Assembly (NCBI GenBank): GCA_028694545.1
Contig: JAQVKV010000006.1
Span: forward strand, 1-15,970
Origin: Zavarzinia sp.
GTDB taxonomy: Bacteria > Pseudomonadota > Alphaproteobacteria > Zavarziniales > Zavarziniaceae
Direction of reading: 5' to 3'
Length of the DNA stretch: 15,970 nucleotides
Part shown: positions 1 to 7,459 of the stretch, in pieces
Layout of the letters: every line of letters starts with the position of its first letter
Position numbering within the stretch: the first letter of the stretch is position 1
The notes under the pieces: model-generated
The model's database searches: none
What the model was told of the DNA's origin: nothing
Seen by the model: only the letters and a program-made list of their open reading frames with translations
Translations under genes and position numbers: made by a program

Positions 1-2
1 CC

Positions 3-758
3 TATGTGCTGGCGTCGGAGCGGATGGACCGGCATCTGACCTATGTGGCGATGACGCGGCATCGCGATGACGCGATGCTCTATGCGGGCCGGGACGAATT
101 CAAGGGCGTGCGCGATTTGCGCGAGCGTCTGTCGCGGTCGGGGGCGAAGGAGACGACGCTGGACTACGCCGAGAGGCGCGGGATCGCGGCGGCGTTTGGC
201 GTCGCGGGCCGGATCGAGATCGAACCCGTCGGGGAGCGCGCTGGCGCGCGGGTGGCGCCGCCGAGCGCCGGACGGGAGCGCGCAGCGACGAAAGACGCGG
301 CCCGGCAAGAGCGAGAGGCCGCGCGCCAGGCCCCGGCGGCGGCGCCGGAAGATCCGCTTCTGGCGCTGGCGCGGTCGATCATCGCCCAGGATCGGGAGCG
401 ATCGAGCGGCGCGGGCGCGGCACAGGAGAGCCGAGCGCATCGGGGCGCCGAGCGCGCCGGTCCGCCCGGCGGGGAGGACGGCGCCCGCCGCGACACGGCG
501 CCGAGCGAGGCTTTCGTGTCAGCGGCGGTCGCGGCGGCGAAAGAGGCTTATCTCAACGCCCGCGCCGTCGCCGAGGCGCGCGCCGCTTACGAGGCCGAGC
601 GCGCCCGGCAGGCGGAGCTGGCGGCGGAACGGCTGCGCCTGGCCGAAGAAGCCCGACAAAGGGAGGCGGCGGAAGCCCGGCAGAGAGCAGAACAGGAGCG
701 CGACGCCGAGCGGGCGCGGACACAACGTCCAACTCGCTCCTACGGCATGGAGATGTAA
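3..758 (+). CDS. traA: TraA/MobA-type conjugative relaxase-helicase, C-terminal part (5' truncated by window)
   Basis: This is the last 251 codons of a large relaxase. The frame is open to the window edge, with Tyr at codon 3-5, so the real start lies upstream. The visible N-terminal part contains YVAMTRHRDDAMLY, which matches helicase motif VI of the UvrD/RecD-like domain fused to MOBQ-type relaxases (TraA of Ti and rhizobial plasmids). These enzymes nick oriT and unwind the transferred strand. After about residue 60 the protein becomes an Ala/Arg/Glu-rich tail. Residues ~170-245 form a probable long charged coiled coil (repeats of the AEARAAYEAERARQAEL kind), as in other TraA proteins. It ends in a short basic tail. 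The relaxase and helicase I-V motifs are not in view, so the assignment rests on motif VI, the tail and the gene next door. The identification is good; the exact subfamily is inferred. Confidence 0.82.
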   Translation, partial: YVLASERMDRHLTYVAMTRHRDDAMLYAGRDEFKGVRDLRERLSRSGAKETTLDYAERRGIAAAFGVAGRIEIEPVGERAGARVAPPSAGRERAATKDAARQEREAARQAPAAAPEDPLLALARSIIAQDRERSSGAGAAQESRAHRGAERAGPPGGEDGARRDTAPSEAFVSAAVAAAKEAYLNARAVAEARAAYEAERARQAELAAERLRLAEEARQREAAEARQRAEQERDAERARTQRPTRSYGMEM

Positions 759-825
759 GGGCGCGCCCGATGGGCGGCTTTATGCCGGCGGATTAGCCGG
801 CGGAGATATTCGGAGTTTTTAAGCG

Positions 826-1587
826 ATGACGGAGGCGCAGGACCATCTGGCGCGGATCGGGGCGGCGATCGACCATGCGGTGAAATTGCAGAACCAGGCG
901 GAGGCGGCGCATAAGGCCATGGCCGCGCACACGTTGTCGCTGCAAAAGACCGTGGCGCAATTGCTGGTCGGGATCGAGGAGCGCTCGAACGGACTCGGCG
1001 CTCAGGAGCAGCGATTGGCGACACAAATCGCCGCTTTCACAAAACAGGTCGAGCAGCTCGGGCCGCAGGCGTTCGCGGGCGGCAAGGCCGCCGTGGCGAG
1101 AGAAGTTCGCGTCGCGCTGAAAGACGCGGCGTCGGTCGTCGGCGCTGCGGCCGAGGAAGTTACGGCGCCGGTGCGGAAGACGCTGACGGCGAGCCTCGCC
1201 GCGATCGACAAAGCGCAAGCTTCGCTTGCAGAAGCGCGAGAGCGGCTGTCGTGGCGCGCCTTGGGGCTGATCGGCGCGACGGCGCTCGGCGCCCTCACGC
1301 TCGCCGGGGCCGGCGGCTATGCGATGATCGGCTGGCAGCGGGCCGAAATATCCGCCGGCCGGGAAGAGCTGGCGCGCCTTCAGGAACGCGCCCGAGTCGT
1401 CGCCGCGACGGTCGAAGAGATGGAGGAGAAAGGCCGCGCGCTCGACGCCAAGGGCGTGCGTTTCTCGACCGACAAATGCCCGGATCAGAAGGGCAAGAAC
1501 CATCTCTGCGTCGAGATTGACGCCAAGGCGGCGGGTTTCTCATCACCGGACGGCAGCCGCCATTATCGCGTGCCGAAGGGGTTTTGA
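826..1587 (+). CDS. Coiled-coil, single-pass membrane protein next to the relaxase (function unknown)
   Basis: This 253-aa protein starts at an ATG 67 bases after the relaxase stop. GGAG lies about 10 bases upstream, a rather distant ribosome site. Residues ~1-150 are Ala/Gln/Glu-rich and probably helical or coiled-coil. A hydrophobic segment (LGLIGATALGALTLAGAGGY, about residues 145-164) looks like one transmembrane helix. A second charged helix follows (about 175-210). The C-terminal domain has a Cys pair (KCPDQKGKNHLCVEID) and ends in a short β-rich tail (SRHYRVPKGF). Coil-membrane-coil proteins of similar layout are often found beside mobilization relaxases, so a role in mobilization or in docking the relaxase to the membrane is inferred. 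I do not recognise a named family with certainty. It shares strand and composition with the relaxase gene and is probably co-transcribed with it. Confidence 0.78.
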   Translation: MTEAQDHLARIGAAIDHAVKLQNQAEAAHKAMAAHTLSLQKTVAQLLVGIEERSNGLGAQEQRLATQIAAFTKQVEQLGPQAFAGGKAAVAREVRVALKDAASVVGAAAEEVTAPVRKTLTASLAAIDKAQASLAEARERLSWRALGLIGATALGALTLAGAGGYAMIGWQRAEISAGREELARLQERARVVAATVEEMEEKGRALDAKGVRFSTDKCPDQKGKNHLCVEIDAKAAGFSSPDGSRHYRVPKGF

Positions 1588-1648
1588 GGTAAGCTCCGAT
1601 GAGCCCTTAAAGACAGTTTGGGGCCGGTCTCGGCGACGGGAGACGAAT

Positions 1649-2695
1649 GTGCGCAAACTTCTTCGGAGACTGGGCTATTTCCTGACCGTGATCGGCGCGT
1701 TTGTTTTCGTGATCGGCCCTATCTGGGAGCGGATCGAACGCCAGCGGGCGGCAGAGGCTTTTCCCGCGCCGGGGCGGCTCGTCGACATCGGCGGGCAAAA
1801 GATCCAAATCGATTGCCGGGGCGAAGGCGCGCCCCCAACGGTCGTGTTCGAGTCCGGTCTCGGTCCGAGTGGCGCGACGGACTGGTTGAAAGTCCACGAT
1901 GAGGTCGCAAGATTCACGCGCGCCTGCGCCTATAGCCGTGCTGGCGTCATGTGGAGCGACGACAAGCCCGGCGTCCACGACGGCGCAGGCGTCGCGCACG
2001 ACCTTCACGCAGCACTCGACGCCACCGGCGAGAGGGGGCCCCTCGTCCTGGTCGGGCATTCGCTCGGCGGGCCCTACATCACGATTTTCACTAAGTTATA
2101 CGGGGACAGAGTCGCCGGCCTCATCTATGTCGATAGCTCCCATCCCGATCAAGAGAAGCGCTTCGAGGCCGCGCTGGGCCATCCCTTCAAGCCCCCGTTT
2201 ATCATGGACGAGGGCCTGAAACTTGCGGCAAGCTTATCTTGGACCGGAATCGCACGGCTCGGCTTGATGGCGATGGGCCCTCCGCAGATCGAGGGGGTCG
2301 ATGAATCCACAACTAAAATCGTGATGGCCTTCGGGCCATCTTCTTTAGCGGCCGTGCGGGCGGAAGCCGACGCCCTTTCGCAAACCTTCGCCGAGGCGGG
2401 CGCGGCGCGGGCGCTCGGAGCGCGGCCTGTCGTGGTGCTGACAGCGGCGAAGCCGCCTTCAGACAAGATGCTCTCCCTCATGGGATTGACGAGAGCGGAA
2501 GCAACGAAGGCCCAAAACTTCTTTTTCGATATGCAGGACGATCTTGCCTCCTGGTCCTCGCGCGCTTCTCACAGGACGCTGGACGATTCTACTCACCTCA
2601 TTCAGTTCGAGCGCCCCGATGCAGTTATCGACGCGGTGCGCAGTGTGGTGGAGAGCATTCGGGCGGATGATCGTTCAAAGGGGTCGACACCTTAA
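1649..2695 (+). CDS. Membrane-anchored alpha/beta-fold hydrolase
   Basis: This 348-aa protein starts at GTG 1649, preceded by GGGAGA (1638-1643) at good spacing. The open frame runs upstream to 1517, but that part overlaps the preceding gene. Residues ~8-25 (GYFLTVIGAFVFVIGPIW) form an N-terminal membrane anchor, so the catalytic domain is probably periplasmic or membrane-bound. The nucleophile elbow GHSLGG is at 136-141, with Ser138 as nucleophile. The likely catalytic His is His316 in STHLIQFERPD, and the acid residue falls in the preceding loop. The substrate cannot be read from the sequence; esterase, lipase or epoxide/haloalkane-type hydrolases all share this fold. It lies 61 bases after the membrane protein gene, but its leader and content suggest an accessory gene rather than part of the transfer operon. 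The fold is certain; the substrate is unknown. Confidence 0.88.
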   Translation: MRKLLRRLGYFLTVIGAFVFVIGPIWERIERQRAAEAFPAPGRLVDIGGQKIQIDCRGEGAPPTVVFESGLGPSGATDWLKVHDEVARFTRACAYSRAGVMWSDDKPGVHDGAGVAHDLHAALDATGERGPLVLVGHSLGGPYITIFTKLYGDRVAGLIYVDSSHPDQEKRFEAALGHPFKPPFIMDEGLKLAASLSWTGIARLGLMAMGPPQIEGVDESTTKIVMAFGPSSLAAVRAEADALSQTFAEAGAARALGARPVVVLTAAKPPSDKMLSLMGLTRAEATKAQNFFFDMQDDLASWSSRASHRTLDDSTHLIQFERPDAVIDAVRSVVESIRADDRSKGSTP

Positions 2696-2914
2696 CCGAC
2701 TCTATAGGGGAGTCCAGACGATCTGTTCAAAACTGCAGGCTAGCTTGAAACACCCGCAAGTTCAGTGCGGTTTCCTACAGCAAAGGCCGGTGAAAGACGA
2801 GCGGTGAATGGCCGGTCCCCGTCCCAATTGATCTAGTCTCGGGATAAATCGCCTTAGCGTGCAGTTTTGGACAGATCGTGCGTCATCCCCAAATTCGAAA
2901 AACGCAGAACCTTA

Positions 2915-3583
2915 ATGGCATCGACGAATTGGTCCTACGTGGGGTTGGCGCTCGCCTTAGTTGGCCCAGGCGCCATTGCGCTCGCATCAAAGCGGCTGAC
3001 GAATGGAACACTTTCTCCAAGCGCCGACTTGTTGTGGCTGGTGGTATTCATCACTTTGGTGTTCACCGTCGCCGCAATCGGGATTTTGGGCGAAAAGTTG
3101 AAATGCGCCGAAATCGGACTTGGAAGGATATCCATCTATTCGATGCCGTCTGCGATCGCACTCGCGGCGTTTTTTATTTTTGTCTTTGGCCCCGCCGCCA
3201 ATTGGGCGTTGAGGAAAACCGGCGTCGGTTCCTTCGATCATGGAACAAGCTGGCTTGCTGCGCTCCCAGTTTGGTATCTTTGCTTAACTGTGATCGTTGT
3301 GGCGGCTGGCGAGGAATGGCTTTATCGCGGCTACGCGATCGAACGATTGCAAGTTGTGACCGGGGATGCGTGGCTTGCCGGAACAATATCGCTTCTTGCG
3401 TTCACGATTGCTCACCTGCCTGTCTGGGGGTTGGGGGCCTCTCTAACGACTTTAGTGTCAGGTGGGATCATGACAATCCTTTATATCTGGAGCAGAGACA
3501 TTTCGTTCCTTATTGTCGCGCACGTCATCACCGATCTCTATGGCTTGGTGATCACGCCGATCGTAGGACGACTCCCGCATTAA
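2915..3583 (+). CDS. CPBP-family intramembrane glutamic protease (CAAX/Rce1-like)
   Basis: This 222-aa polytopic membrane protein has hydrophobic segments near residues 8-24, 38-57, 78-95, 113-131, 150-170 and 175-212. The three family motifs are present. EExxxR is EEWLYR with Glu133, Glu134 and Arg138. The second motif is FTIAH with His167. The third is a membrane His in IVAHVITD (His203). These are the active-site residues of Rce1/ABI (CPBP) proteases, which in bacteria process or protect against small peptides, or have unknown targets. I chose ATG 2915; a TTG at 2867 would add 16 residues not typical of the family, and neither start has a strong ribosome site. It is a single gene with no obvious partner. 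The codon use and GC content look lower than in the flanking relaxase region, which suggests separate acquisition. Confidence 0.87.
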   Translation: MASTNWSYVGLALALVGPGAIALASKRLTNGTLSPSADLLWLVVFITLVFTVAAIGILGEKLKCAEIGLGRISIYSMPSAIALAAFFIFVFGPAANWALRKTGVGSFDHGTSWLAALPVWYLCLTVIVVAAGEEWLYRGYAIERLQVVTGDAWLAGTISLLAFTIAHLPVWGLGASLTTLVSGGIMTILYIWSRDISFLIVAHVITDLYGLVITPIVGRLPH

Positions 3584-3764
3584 TCACGAGTTTCGATAGA
3601 CGCAGCTTTTCGCCCGGCGTCAGAGCATGGCCGATTGTGTCTTCCGAGCGATGGTCAAAGAATGGTCGCTATCGTCTCCCTCCCTGCCGTTAACGATGCA
3701 ATTTCACTGTCCTACCCAAGGATTCATGGAAGACGTTCGGCTGACGGCGGGAAACAAGGGACGC

Positions 3765-3954
3765 GCTGATCGCGGGTGCGCCACGCGTCGCCTGGATCAG
3801 TGCCGCCCAGCAAGGAAAAAGCGTCAGCCAGATGCCCACCGGACGATCCAGCCGCGCCAGTCGCGTGTAGGGCCGCCACGAAGGCGGTAACCGGGAGTCT
3901 ACCCAAATCGCCAGCGTGAATATCACTAAGGTCAGGACGGCTCAAAATCTTCAT
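3765..3954 (-). pseudogene. ubiA: ubiA remnant (4-hydroxybenzoate polyprenyltransferase N-terminus), frameshifted and truncated
   Basis: The minus strand encodes the N-terminus of an alphaproteobacterial UbiA: RLPPSWRPYTRLARLDRP followed by VGIWLTLFPCWAALIQAT. The first ~16 codons (MKILSRPDLSDIHAGD, from ATG 3954) are in another frame. Removing one A from the AAA run at 3905-3907 joins the frames to give HAGDWVDSRLPPSW, as expected for UbiA. Similarity stops after about 55 residues, near 3770, so the catalytic Asp motifs and almost all membrane helices are missing. Its ATG overlaps the deaminase stop (ATGA), which suggests the two were once translationally coupled. This relic accounts for the 367-base space 3584-3950; nothing else was seen in 3584-3764. 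Confidence 0.62.
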
Positions 3955-4457
3955 GGTGTGCTTCCGCTTAATTGGGTCTGCACCGCGCTATGCGCCTCCT
4001 CTTGCCAGATATCGAATGTAATTCTTGCCTCGGCAGGTAGCATTCTCCTCGTTGGAATGCTGCGCTGCTCTATCGGTCTTTGCAGTTCGGCATATAGCGC
4101 CCGGTCGTCGAATCCGGCTTGCGCGGCATCTTCCCGGTCGGTCGCGAAATAGACGGCCGATAACCTCGACCAGTAGATCGCCGACATGCACATGGGGCAC
4201 GGCTCGGAACTCGAATAGATCGTGCAGCCGTCCAGGAACGGATTGCCCGACATCTGGGCTGCTTTCCTGATGGCGACGATCTCGGCATGAGCAGTCGGGT
4301 CGTTGTCGGCATGCACATGATTGAAGCCTTCGGCGATGATCTCACCATCCCGAACGATCACAGCACCGAACGGCGGCCCGGATGCGGTTGTGATGGCTTC
4401 CCGTGAAAGGGCGATAGCCCTACGCATGAAGTGTTCGTCCTGCATCGTCCCCTTCAT
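3951..4457 (-). CDS. Nucleoside/guanine deaminase (GuaD-like, cytidine deaminase fold)
   Basis: This 168-aa zinc-dependent deaminase has the metal and catalytic motif HAE (His57, Glu59) and the zinc cysteines in PCPMC (Cys87, Cys90). The core PFGAVIVRDGEII, the IYSSSEPCPMCMSAIYW stretch and AAQAGFDD downstream strongly resemble bacterial guanine deaminase (B. subtilis GuaD type), which converts guanine to xanthine for purine salvage; a related nucleoside or base substrate remains possible. I chose ATG 4457, with AAGAAG five bases upstream. A TTG at 4520 would add 21 residues unlike the family, and ATG 4445 has poor spacing. Its stop overlaps the ATG of the ubiA remnant. It lies 146 bases downstream of the exporter gene on the same strand. 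Confidence 0.85.
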   Translation of the reverse strand: MKGTMQDEHFMRRAIALSREAITTASGPPFGAVIVRDGEIIAEGFNHVHADNDPTAHAEIVAIRKAAQMSGNPFLDGCTIYSSSEPCPMCMSAIYWSRLSAVYFATDREDAAQAGFDDRALYAELQRPIEQRSIPTRRMLPAEARITFDIWQEEAHSAVQTQLSGSTP

Positions 4458-4603
4458 CTGATCTTCTTGCTCACACTGTAGCGCCATCGTAACCTGCAAT
4501 AAGCTGAACGAGTTGTGCAAAAACTAAGAATTTCACAACTCGAATTTCGCCGGAAAAAATCACGCGAGTAGACAGCTTGTGCAACGCGGAAAGAGCTACC
4601 GCG

Positions 4604-5224
4604 TCACGATTGAGTCGTGGCCGTTGCGACACCAGCACAGATGAGGACGCTGCCGCTGGCGCGTTTGGACCAAGTAGCCACCTTGGCGCGCGACAGCAGA
4701 GAACTCGCGCTAGATGCAGCGAGTGCATAGACCGAGTCCGTTGCCGCGACAATCAGGCAGAAGGTTGCCGTCAATACTCCCGCTTGTAGAGTATAGCTGT
4801 CGTTTGCGCTGATGAACTGTGGAACGAACGACACATAAAAGACAATGGTCTTTGGATGGAACACGCCGACGGCGACGTTGCCGAGAAAAGCCGTGCGGGG
4901 TGTGATGACGTTCGCGCTGTCGGTCGCCGACGAAGCTTGTCCGCTTTTGGAGATCGTATAAATGCCCAACCCAATCAAATAGAGCGCCCCAGCCCATTTG
5001 AGCACGGAGAAGGCGAGCGCTGAAGCCGCGAGCAACGCTCCGACGCCCGCAAGTGAGAGCGTCATCGCAATTGCGTTGCCAACGGTCATGCCGGCAACGG
5101 AGGCCAGCGCTGTCTTGCGGCCCGAGCCGAGCGCGTAACCGACGATCGCGGTCACGCCCGGTCCGGGGATCAAACCCATTACGAAAGACGCGGCAGCGAA
5201 GGCCGACCAAACCGAAAAGGTCAT
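4604..5224 (-). CDS. LysE/RhtB-family amino-acid exporter
   Basis: This 206-aa integral membrane protein starts at ATG 5224, with GGGGGG at the usual spacing before it; a longer in-frame start at 5254 lacks such support. The N-terminal LIPGPGVTAIVGYALGSGR carries the conserved PGP signature of the family, followed by the G-R-K-T/GxxxG stretch. About six hydrophobic segments (near residues 5-25, 40-62, 68-88, 110-130, 145-168 and 180-205) fit the LysE fold. Family members export basic or neutral amino acids and homoserine lactone-like compounds by proton antiport; the substrate here cannot be told. It is on the same strand as the deaminase (146 bases downstream) and the recombinase (108 bases upstream). 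The compact terminus (VATATTQS) is normal for the family. Confidence 0.86.
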   Translation of the reverse strand: MTFSVWSAFAAASFVMGLIPGPGVTAIVGYALGSGRKTALASVAGMTVGNAIAMTLSLAGVGALLAASALAFSVLKWAGALYLIGLGIYTISKSGQASSATDSANVITPRTAFLGNVAVGVFHPKTIVFYVSFVPQFISANDSYTLQAGVLTATFCLIVAATDSVYALAASSASSLLSRAKVATWSKRASGSVLICAGVATATTQS

Positions 5225-5332
5225 TTTTGACCCCCCAAAAATAGACGCTGGCAAAGAGTGAGTTTGACGAAGCCCGTTCCCGCAGGCAAGGCGGCTGCAA
5301 AAGTCAACGCTTTCGATGAACCGCCCTCAACC

Positions 5333-5899
5333 TCAGGCCGTCGTTCGGTAGATGGCAGCGGGACTCACGCCGTAGGAGCGAGCAAGGTCGGCGACGGATT
5401 CGCCGTCTTTCCGCCTGCGGCGGGCTTCCTGCCTCTGTGAAGGTGTCATCTTCGGGGGCCGCCCCATATGCTGGCCGCGTAATTTGGCGCGGGCGCGGCC
5501 TTCGCCGGTGCGTGTGCGGATTAAATCACGCTCCACATCCGCCAACCCGCCTAGCACGGCAATCATAAGCCTGCCGGTGCTGGTCGATGTATCCGCCCAC
5601 GGCTCCGCAAGGCTGAGAAATTGTCCGCCCGCGTCGATGACCTTTTTGACGATGGCGAAAAGCTCGAACACGGATCGCGCCAGCCGGTCGATGCGGGTCA
5701 CCACCACTTGATCGCCAGCCTCAAGGGATTTCAATAGTTTGCCGAGTTCCTTGCGGTCAACCTTCGCGCCCGAAACCTTCTCACGATAGACGCGCGAACA
5801 CCCCGCCGCCTTGAGTTGGTCGAGTTGCGCTTCGAGGGTCTGCCCGACGGTCGAGACGCGGGCGTACCCAAGGCGTTTTGGGGCTGGACTATCGGACAT
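5333..5899 (-). CDS. Serine recombinase, resolvase/invertase family
   Basis: This 188-aa site-specific recombinase has the catalytic serine in YARVST (Ser16), the conserved arginine motif TRIDRLARS at about residues 70-78, the E-helix region (LMIAVLGGLADVERDLI) and a C-terminal helix-turn-helix (SVADLARSYGVSPAAIYRT) that binds recombination half-sites. The length and order match Tn3-type resolvases and DNA invertases. I chose ATG 5899; an in-frame start at 5932 would add 11 residues, and the GAAAG before 5899 is only a modest ribosome site. A perfect 10-bp inverted repeat lies directly upstream, partly where the leader would be. No cognate transposase is in the window, so it may be a transposon relic or a plasmid multimer-resolution enzyme. 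Confidence 0.9.
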   Translation of the reverse strand: MSDSPAPKRLGYARVSTVGQTLEAQLDQLKAAGCSRVYREKVSGAKVDRKELGKLLKSLEAGDQVVVTRIDRLARSVFELFAIVKKVIDAGGQFLSLAEPWADTSTSTGRLMIAVLGGLADVERDLIRTRTGEGRARAKLRGQHMGRPPKMTPSQRQEARRRRKDGESVADLARSYGVSPAAIYRTTA

Positions 5900-5901
5900 A
5901 T

Positions 5902-5955
5902 CTTTCGAGAAGCGTAAGCCTTTGCGGCGCAAGGATCAACGAAAATTCTCGAAAG
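5902..5955. promoter_or_regulatory. Possible recombinase-binding or res-like site: perfect 10-bp inverted repeat
   Basis: CTTTCGAGAA (5902-5911) and its exact reverse complement TTCTCGAAAG (5946-5955) are separated by 34 bases, directly 5' of the recombinase start. Resolvases usually have their res sites and autoregulatory operators here, so this is the natural candidate. The arms do not match a res consensus I can name. Binding is inferred only. Confidence 0.38.
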
Positions 5956-6085
5956 TCTTAACTTTTGCAAGACCCCGCATGGCCGTGGCTAAGCGCTGAG
6001 GAACCACAGGCAAGGCGGGCGAAAGGGTGCTGTCGCCCGCCTATGACCCAAAGCGCACCTCTCGGAACCCTGAAGCTGAGCGATT

Positions 6086-7318
6086 CTAGAGTTTGCGCGT
6101 CGCACCGTCAGCTGTCTCGACCCGGATGTCGGCGTAGCGGCAGGAGCCGCGGCGGCGCTGGAAGGGCGTGATCGCCAGCAGCCAGATATGGCTGATCGCC
6201 TTCGCCGACCCACCGATATGGGCGGCGTAGTCGGAAGCGACATCCCGCTCCAGTTCCCGCCACGATCCGAGGCCCTTCGCGCCGGAATCGACGATCATAT
6301 GGGTCTCGACGGCATCCCAGCCGGCCAGCGGACAGCGGAAAACCTTGCCCGTCGGCAGCGCCGCGCTCCAGATATAGGTGAGGTCTTGCCCATCCTCGAA
6401 TTTCACGCCGATGGACAGATAGTCGTGAACGGGCGCCTGGTCTTCCGCCACGGCAGATGGCAGTTGGTCGATCTTCCAGCGCCAGCTGAGTTTCGGACGG
6501 GACGCGAGAGGGAGCGTCAGCGGCCGCTCGATAATGGACGCGCTTCCCGCGCTCTCACAGACAATCTCGCCATTCGCCTCCCTAACGAAGCTCTCCTCCC
6601 CGCCACCGAGTAAGAAGAGATTGGACCAGCCTTCCGGCAGTATACGGTTACGCCGCAGGCGTGCGAGTTCACTGGCTACGAGACCGCCGATGTCGCCACC
6701 ATGGGCCGCGAGGCTCGCGAGGCCAGCGGCGGCCTCACCACGCCATAGCAGCGCAACGCCGGTAATTTTCACGTCGTCCTTGCGATAGACGTCTTCCGGA
6801 ATCGTGAGCCGGCCGTCCTCGTCGGCGTACAGCGTCGCCAAGCGGGCCACCTCAATGGGACCGTCATTCAACACCTTCATGGTGCTCGTGTCGGTTCCCG
6901 GACTGTAGATCGGCCGTTGGCCGCGCGTGCGGGCGTGGAAAGCGAGACCGGGACAGAACCAGAGGTCGTGTTGACGAGACAGCCACCACCGCCCGGTGAC
7001 GAGAAAGGTCACTTGCTGACCTTTCGTGGCCTCAAGGCCGAGATCGATCCAGGGCAGATCGGAGCCATTTATCTCGAACAGGCGATAGCCCGCGAGCTCG
7101 GGCGAATTCGTCCGGGCGAGGAGGTCCTCGACGCCCTTCCTGAAATCCGCCGGCGCCGGGCCGCTGTGCTCAGCGGCAAAGACAGCATTCGACGCCGCGG
7201 CCACGAAGGGCATGGCCATGCCGAGACCCGCGGCGCGCCGCAATATGTCGCGCCGCGAAACACCGCCGCGCACCGATCCATTCGCCGCATAAGAAAGATC
7301 GAGGCAATAAAGACACAT
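6086..7318 (-). CDS. Tat-exported DUF3047-type protein
   Basis: This 410-aa protein has a clear twin-arginine signal: SRRDILR at residues 21-27, a hydrophobic stretch GLGMAMPFVAAA and a likely cleavage site after AVFA (about residue 48). It is therefore probably folded in the cytoplasm and exported to the periplasm. The C-terminal half (about 235-400) carries LSWRWKIDQLP, DYLSIGVKF and HIWLLAITPF, which fit the DUF3047 family as I recall it. The middle region (about 75-190) looks like a β-rich binding domain (VTFLVTGRWWLSRQHDLWF). A short Cys-containing N-terminus (MCLYCLDL) precedes the Tat motif. ATG 7318 has AGGAAG seven bases upstream. It diverges from the AraC-family gene, which probably regulates it. 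No enzymatic function is established for the family. Confidence 0.8.
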   Translation of the reverse strand: MCLYCLDLSYAANGSVRGGVSRRDILRRAAGLGMAMPFVAAASNAVFAAEHSGPAPADFRKGVEDLLARTNSPELAGYRLFEINGSDLPWIDLGLEATKGQQVTFLVTGRWWLSRQHDLWFCPGLAFHARTRGQRPIYSPGTDTSTMKVLNDGPIEVARLATLYADEDGRLTIPEDVYRKDDVKITGVALLWRGEAAAGLASLAAHGGDIGGLVASELARLRRNRILPEGWSNLFLLGGGEESFVREANGEIVCESAGSASIIERPLTLPLASRPKLSWRWKIDQLPSAVAEDQAPVHDYLSIGVKFEDGQDLTYIWSAALPTGKVFRCPLAGWDAVETHMIVDSGAKGLGSWRELERDVASDYAAHIGGSAKAISHIWLLAITPFQRRRGSCRYADIRVETADGATRKL

Positions 7319-7459
7319 TCGCTTGCTTCCTGATCTCCTGCCAAAAACGTGCGGCCGGCAGGGGTTCGTAACCGGAGAGCCGAATGTTATGGTTTACGCA
7401 GAAGATCTGCATGCCAGGACATGCCGAAATCGGCCTCTTATGGCGCGCGAGGGCAATGG

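Noticed and set aside
793..1503. 236-aa minus-strand frame
   Set aside because: Arg/Leu-rich shadow of the coiled-coil membrane protein gene.
2728..2869. 10-bp inverted repeat CAAAACTGCA/TGCAGTTTTG around the space between the hydrolase and CPBP genes
   Set aside because: With a 122-base spacer, a few such pairs are expected by chance in a window this long; no transposase or other end signal supports it.
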